This document shows positions 60,168-64,000 of a DNA stretch of 64,000 nt, one piece after another. Within the stretch, counting starts at the first letter, position 1; each line of letters opens with the position of its first letter. A program made the position numbers and the translations under genes. The notes under the pieces were generated by a model. It was given only the letters and a program-made list of their open reading frames with translations, was not told where the DNA came from and did no database searches. The DNA is from Mesorhizobium sp. B4-1-3 (lineage in GTDB: Bacteria; Pseudomonadota; Alphaproteobacteria; Rhizobiales; Rhizobiaceae). Location of the stretch: assembly GCF_006439355.1 (NCBI RefSeq), contig NZ_VFTG01000029.1:1-64000 (forward strand), written 5' to 3'.

Positions 60168-62041
60168 TGCGGTACAGCCCGTCCTTCGCCCGCAGTTCCG
60201 GGCTGATCCCGGTCCTGATCGTCCTGGCCGTGCTGGCGCTTGTGCCGCTGCTTTCGTCGAGCATGTATCTGCGGCATCTCCTGGTGCTGGCCTTCGTGTT
60301 CGGCATCGTGGCCTCGAGCTGGGACCTCAGCCTTGGGTATGGCGGTCTGTTCAATTTCGCCCATGTTGCGCTCTTCACCATCGGCACCTACGCGTTCGGA
60401 CTGGTCGGCCAGACTCTCAGCCTGTCGCCATGGCTGGGCATAGCCTTCGCCGGTGTCGCCGCGGGCCTTGTCGCGGCTCTCATAACGCTGCCCATCCTGA
60501 GGCTTTCAGGCATCTACATCATCCTGGTGACCATCGCCGCCTCGCAGGTGCTCTACCAGATCATCATCAGCCAATCCGACATAACCGGCGGCACGTCGGG
60601 CATGGTGAGCCTGCCGGCGCTCGAGCTCTTCGGCTACCGCTTCAATCGCGGCGGCAAGGTCGGCTATTATTACCTGGCCCTGCTGATGCTGGTGGCCTCC
60701 ACCATCATCCTGTACAAGATCACCCGCTCGCGTTTCGGCCGCGCCATCGTGGCCATGCGCGACCACAAATATTACGCCATCTCGCGCGGCATGTCGGAAA
60801 CGCGCACCCGGCTGTTCACGCTGACGGTGAGCGCGGCGCTGAGCGGCGTGGCCGGCGGTTTCTACGGCTCCTACATGCGGGTTGCCTCTCCTGACAATTT
60901 CGGCCTCGGGCTGCTCGGCCTGCTGCTCTCGATGCTTTTGCTCGGCGGCGCCGGAACGATCTGGGGCCCGATCCTCGCGGCCTTCTTCGTGACCATGGTG
61001 TCGGAGGTCTTCGCCGCCTACGGCGCTTGGCGCAACATCATCATGTCGCTGTTGCTGATCGTCATCTTGATCTTCTATCCGGGCGGGCTGTGGGCATTGC
61101 TGCAGACGCTTCGCGAAGCGCTCGACGTGGCGCGTTCGCAGACGACGGCCAGGCTGCGCCGCCGCTTCGGCCTCGGCCAACGAGAGGCGATGACCGGAGC
61201 GCGTGAGGCGATGGTCGCCACTCGCCATGGCAGGATCGCCGTCGCGGACACCGGCGGCGACAAGCCGGCGCTTCTGCTCATCCACGGCAACTCCTCCGCC
61301 AAGGAGGTGTTCGCCAACCAGTTCAAGGCGCTCCGCGACCGCTATCGCGTCATCTCCTTCGACCTGCCTGGCCATGGCGTGTCCGACAATGCCGATCCGG
61401 AAAAGGACTATAGCGTCGAAGCCTTCGCCGACGTGGCCGAAGACGTGCTCAAAGCACTCGGCGCGGCAAACCCGTTTGTGTTCGGATGGTCGCTGGGCGG
61501 CTACATCGCCATCGAGCTTGCGGCCCGCGGCTACCCCGTGAGGGCGCTTGCCATATCCGGCACGCCGCCGCTCAGGGTCGTTCCGGAAGATGTCGGCCGC
61601 GCCTATGACGCGACCAGCCATTTCGTCCTGGCGAGCAAGACCTTCCTGTCGCCGGCCGAGAGCCGCGACTTCGCCGCTTCGACGACCGGTCCGAAGACGG
61701 CGGAGACGCTTCACCTCCACCGAGCCGTGCGAAGGACCGACGGGCGTGCCCGCGCCTACACGCTGGGCAAGCTCCAGATCGTCGACTGGCCGCGACAGAT
61801 GCGCTTCCTGCGCTCGGCCACGGTGCCATTCGCCATCCTGAACGGCTCGAACGATCCTTTCCTGAACCATCGATATTTCCGGGACCTCAAGCTTGAGCAG
61901 TGGACAGGCGAGCCGAACGACATCCAGGACGGCAAGCATGCGCCCTTCCTGCTGAAGCCGGCGATCTTCAACGAAAAGCTCACCGCTTTCCTGCAGGCCG
62001 CCGAAGCAGCAAGCCGGCATGACGCCGACGTGGTCGCCTGA
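60167..62041 (+). CDS. LivM-type permease fused to a C-terminal alpha/beta hydrolase
   Basis: 624 aa. Residues about 1-320 are a LivM permease (GIVASSWDLSLGYGGLFNFAH, FGRAIVAMRDH, GAGTIWGPI read in order). After a short basic linker (about 320-345) comes a complete alpha/beta hydrolase: LLIHGNSS oxyanion motif, nucleophile elbow GWSLGG (S442), acid D563 (SNDPF) and H591 (GKHAPF). All triad residues are intact and the reading frame is continuous without stop across the junction. The hydrolase would lie on the cytosolic side and could process incoming substrate. Sits in the livJ-G-F-H operon; first base overlaps livH stop. Confidence 0.9.
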   Translation: MRYSPSFARSSGLIPVLIVLAVLALVPLLSSSMYLRHLLVLAFVFGIVASSWDLSLGYGGLFNFAHVALFTIGTYAFGLVGQTLSLSPWLGIAFAGVAAGLVAALITLPILRLSGIYIILVTIAASQVLYQIIISQSDITGGTSGMVSLPALELFGYRFNRGGKVGYYYLALLMLVASTIILYKITRSRFGRAIVAMRDHKYYAISRGMSETRTRLFTLTVSAALSGVAGGFYGSYMRVASPDNFGLGLLGLLLSMLLLGGAGTIWGPILAAFFVTMVSEVFAAYGAWRNIIMSLLLIVILIFYPGGLWALLQTLREALDVARSQTTARLRRRFGLGQREAMTGAREAMVATRHGRIAVADTGGDKPALLLIHGNSSAKEVFANQFKALRDRYRVISFDLPGHGVSDNADPEKDYSVEAFADVAEDVLKALGAANPFVFGWSLGGYIAIELAARGYPVRALAISGTPPLRVVPEDVGRAYDATSHFVLASKTFLSPAESRDFAASTTGPKTAETLHLHRAVRRTDGRARAYTLGKLQIVDWPRQMRFLRSATVPFAILNGSNDPFLNHRYFRDLKLEQWTGEPNDIQDGKHAPFLLKPAIFNEKLTAFLQAAEAASRHDADVVA

Positions 62042-62413
62042 TCCAGACCGGAAACTTGCCAAGAGAGCCGGGCGCAAACCAAAGAGATCCAGCCTCCGGG
62101 GGGCCCTGCTTGCGGGGCGCTTTCGCTTCGCTCCTCCGAGCGCGCGCCGGAGTGGCTCTGATGAGCATGCCGGCGCTTGCAGGATCGAACATCCCGAAAT
62201 CTGTGAAAGGCGCGGAAGCGCGCCATACGCTTTGAATGGACACAGGTGTACATTCGCGCTAGATGTGCACTTGGCTTTGCTTTGGGATGTTCGGCACCAA
62301 CAGCAAAGCAGGTATCTTAAGGGGCAATCGATGCACATGTTCGAGTTGGGGACACGGCGGCCAAGCCCTTGCGGTGGAGCGGTGTCTCCGGCCTGTGACG
62401 ACGGTTTGGGCGC
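62042..62413. other. 372-bp intergenic region upstream of soxB
   Basis: No gene seen. It probably contains the end of the transporter operon and the promoter of the sox genes. An imperfect inverted repeat (62246-62270) and some short G-rich stretches are present; no T-rich terminator was found. Confidence 0.5.
62246..62270. promoter_or_regulatory. Imperfect inverted repeat upstream of soxB
   Basis: GTGTACAT (62246-62253) and ATGTGCAC (62263-62270) pair with one mismatch around a 9-base spacer, about 145 bases before soxB. It could be an operator for the AraC-type or another regulator. Support is only position and symmetry. Confidence 0.3.
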
Positions 62414-63667
62414 ATGACAAGGCAGTACTCGGCGCTTTCGCTCTTCAAGGAAGGCATTGCCGGTCAGACCGGTTGGGAAAAGGCCTGGCGCTCTCCCGAT
62501 CCGAAACCGCGCTACGACGCGGTCATCATCGGCGGCGGCGGGCATGGGCTTGCCACCGCCTATTACCTCGCCAAAAATCACGGCGTCACCAACGTCGCAC
62601 TGCTGGAGAAAGGCTGGATCGGCGGCGGCAATACCGGCCGCAACACCACCGTGGTACGCTCCAATTACTTCTACCCTGAAAGCGCGGCGATCTACGGGCT
62701 GGCTCACAGCCTCTACAAGACGCTCTCGGCGGACCTGAACTACAACGTGATGTTTTCGGCGCGCGGCATCCTCACCCTCGCGCACAGCGAAGCGGGAATG
62801 GAAACCGCCGCGCGGTCGGTCAACGCCATACAGGTCAACGGCATCGACTGCGAGTTGTTCTCGGTCGAGGATGTGCGTCGCGTCGTGCCGATCTACAATT
62901 TCAGCCCTGACACACGCTTCCCCGTCTACGGCGGCACCTGGCAGCCGAGCGGCGGCACCGCCCGCCACGACGCCGTCGCCTGGGGCTATGCTCGCGCGGC
63001 GAGCCGTCTCGGTGTCGACATCATCCAGAACTGCGAGATCACCGACTTCATCATCGAGAACGGGCGCTGCCGCGGCGTCGTCACCTCGCGCGGCGCGATC
63101 CGGGCCGAGCGTACGGGCATGGCGGTCGCCGGTCATTCGTCGGTGCTGGCGGCGAAAGCGGGATTCCGGCTGCCGGTCAATTCCTACGCGTTGCAGGCCT
63201 GCGTGTCCGAACCGGTCAAGCCGATCATCGACACGGTGGTGATTTCGCCGGACACGGGCGTCTATGTCAGCCAGTCGGACAAGGGCGAACTGGTGATCGG
63301 CGGCGCGCTCGACCGCATCCCGTCCTACGGACAGCGCGGCAACCTGCCGGTGCTGGAAGGCGTGATCGCCGGCATGCTCGAGATGTTCCCGATCTTCGGC
63401 CAGTTGAAGATGATGCGGCAATGGGCCGGCATCGTCGACGTCGTCCCGGATTCTTCGCCCATCATCGGCGAGTCGCCGCTGCCCGGCCTGTTCCTGAATT
63501 GCGGCTGGGGTACGGGCGGCTTCAAGGCGATTCCCGCCGGTGGCACGCTGCTTGCCCATCTGCTTGCCACCGGCAGGCATCACGACATCAGCCGTCCCTT
63601 CGATCTCGACCGCTTCGCCCGCGGCCGGCTGGTCGACGAGGCCGCCGGTTCCGGCATTGCCCATTGA
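62414..63667 (+). CDS. soxB: Sarcosine oxidase subunit beta
   Basis: 417 aa flavoprotein. FAD motif AVIIGGGGHGLATAYYLAK (36-54), then NTTVVRSNYFYPE, and GGTARHDAVAWG with H185 equivalent to the covalent-FMN histidine region of known SoxB. The C-terminal GWGTGGFKAIPAGG is also conserved. It oxidises sarcosine to glycine and formaldehyde (to methylene-tetrahydrofolate in the heterotetramer). Followed by soxD after 14 bases and soxA, the usual SoxBDAG order. It links the cluster to degradation of N-methylated amines. Confidence 0.95.
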   Translation: MTRQYSALSLFKEGIAGQTGWEKAWRSPDPKPRYDAVIIGGGGHGLATAYYLAKNHGVTNVALLEKGWIGGGNTGRNTTVVRSNYFYPESAAIYGLAHSLYKTLSADLNYNVMFSARGILTLAHSEAGMETAARSVNAIQVNGIDCELFSVEDVRRVVPIYNFSPDTRFPVYGGTWQPSGGTARHDAVAWGYARAASRLGVDIIQNCEITDFIIENGRCRGVVTSRGAIRAERTGMAVAGHSSVLAAKAGFRLPVNSYALQACVSEPVKPIIDTVVISPDTGVYVSQSDKGELVIGGALDRIPSYGQRGNLPVLEGVIAGMLEMFPIFGQLKMMRQWAGIVDVVPDSSPIIGESPLPGLFLNCGWGTGGFKAIPAGGTLLAHLLATGRHHDISRPFDLDRFARGRLVDEAAGSGIAH

Positions 63668-63681
63668 AGGTTTAGAACAAG

Positions 63682-63951
63682 ATGCAGCTCTTTCCCTGCC
63701 CGTTCTGCGGGCCGCGCGAAGAAAGCGAGTTTCACTATGGCGGCGAGGCCGGCAATCTGAGGCCCGACGGCAGTGATGTGACCGCCGAGCGCTGGGCCGG
63801 TTATCTCCACATGCGCGACAATCTCAAGGGGCCGACCCGCGAGATCTGGGTGCATCTGACCTGCGGCGAGTTCTTTGCGATGGGTCGCGACAGCGTCAAT
63901 CACAAGGTGTCCGGCTCATCCGTGCTCGGCGAAGCGGAGCACGGACGATGA
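63682..63951 (+). CDS. soxD: Sarcosine oxidase subunit delta
   Basis: 89 aa, small zinc-binding subunit. Zinc ligands: CPFC (C6, C9), H58 and C61 (HLTCGEF). Sequence PFCGPREESEFHYGGEA is characteristic. It belongs to the heterotetrameric sarcosine oxidase. Its stop overlaps the soxA start (ATGA). Confidence 0.95.
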   Translation: MQLFPCPFCGPREESEFHYGGEAGNLRPDGSDVTAERWAGYLHMRDNLKGPTREIWVHLTCGEFFAMGRDSVNHKVSGSSVLGEAEHGR

Positions 63952-64000
63952 GCGCGTCCCGTCTCACAACCGGTGGCAGCGACATCGACCGCGACCGTCC
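63948..64000 (+). CDS. soxA: Sarcosine oxidase subunit alpha, N-terminal fragment (window edge)
   Basis: Only 17 codons are inside the window (MSASRLTTGGSDIDRDR). Identity is inferred from position: it overlaps soxD by 4 bases, as soxA does in SoxBDAG operons, and the start resembles SoxA N-termini. The gene continues beyond the window. Confidence 0.75.
   Translation, partial: MSASRLTTGGSDIDRDR

Noticed and set aside
60167..62041. Treating the LivM-hydrolase gene as a frameshift artefact
   Set aside because: Both halves are in the same frame with a continuous linker and intact motifs, so nothing in the sequence supports an error, although read coverage should confirm it.
60506..63664. Minus-strand open frame of over 1000 codons across the LivM fusion and soxB
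   Set aside because: It runs antisense through two certain genes and the intergenic gap, with Arg/His-rich composition and no recognisable domain.

Overview
The window looks like a chromosomal (or large-replicon) segment of a GC-rich alphaproteobacterium of the Hyphomicrobiales, most likely Mesorhizobium or a close relative. The grounds are strong GC bias at third codon positions, imp-type (rhizobial/Agrobacterium-like) type VI secretion (T6SS) gene organisation, a SoxB-D-A sarcosine oxidase order, and intergenic palindromic repeats of a kind common in Mesorhizobium-type genomes. The genus is inferred, not proven. No rRNA, tRNA, CRISPR array, insertion sequence or integrase was seen.

About three quarters of the window (358-47955) is one very large T6SS island. 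Part A (358-6997) holds cell-envelope accessory genes: two caspase-like proteins (one with Sel1 repeats, one with a cytochrome-c-like CxxCH motif), a Gly-rich lipoprotein, a YceI-OmpA fusion, a DUF6931 protein and an OmpA protein. Part B (7061-19913, minus strand) is an operon-like group tagH1-[terminator]-tssL1-tssM1-PP2C-ppkA-DUF1036-M23/lytic transglycosylase; it combines the FHA/kinase/phosphatase switch with one copy of the inner-membrane TssL/TssM pair and a cell-wall hydrolase. Part C (20222-26569, plus strand) is the spike and effector module: vgrG, DUF6484, TIGR02270 HEAT protein, a DUF4150 (PAAR-like) protein with an HNH-like C-terminus, a SUKH/SMI1 immunity protein and a DUF3396-like second immunity candidate. 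Part D (44798 to 26597, minus strand) is the structural operon tssA-B-C-hcp-tssE-F-G-tagH2-tssJ-K-L2-M2-tagF-DUF2169-ketosynthase-like. clpV is divergent from tssA. The island therefore carries two TssL, two TssM and two FHA proteins but a single sheath, baseplate, TssJ and ClpV.

The right part (47981-64000) is catabolic. A minus-strand group (SDR, fumarylacetoacetase-type hydratase, Lrp/AsnC regulator) diverges from plus-strand genes for a DUF1330 protein, an AraC regulator, a DoeB/aspartoacylase-type deacylase, a branched-chain aminotransferase, an amidohydrolase, an ArgE-type deacetylase, a branched-chain amino-acid-type ABC transporter (livJ-G-F-H-M, the LivM permease being fused to an alpha/beta hydrolase), and finally soxB, soxD and the start of soxA. 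Taken together this suggests uptake, deacylation, transamination and demethylation of an N-substituted amino-acid-like compound, but the substrate cannot be read from sequence.

The observations I would look at first are: a beta-ketoacyl-synthase-like protein in the T6SS operon that has lost its whole catalytic triad and is coupled to a DUF2169 adaptor; the duplicated TssL/TssM/TagH set; the DUF4150-HNH effector with two different immunity-type genes; the caspase carrying a heme-binding-type motif; and the permease-hydrolase fusion.
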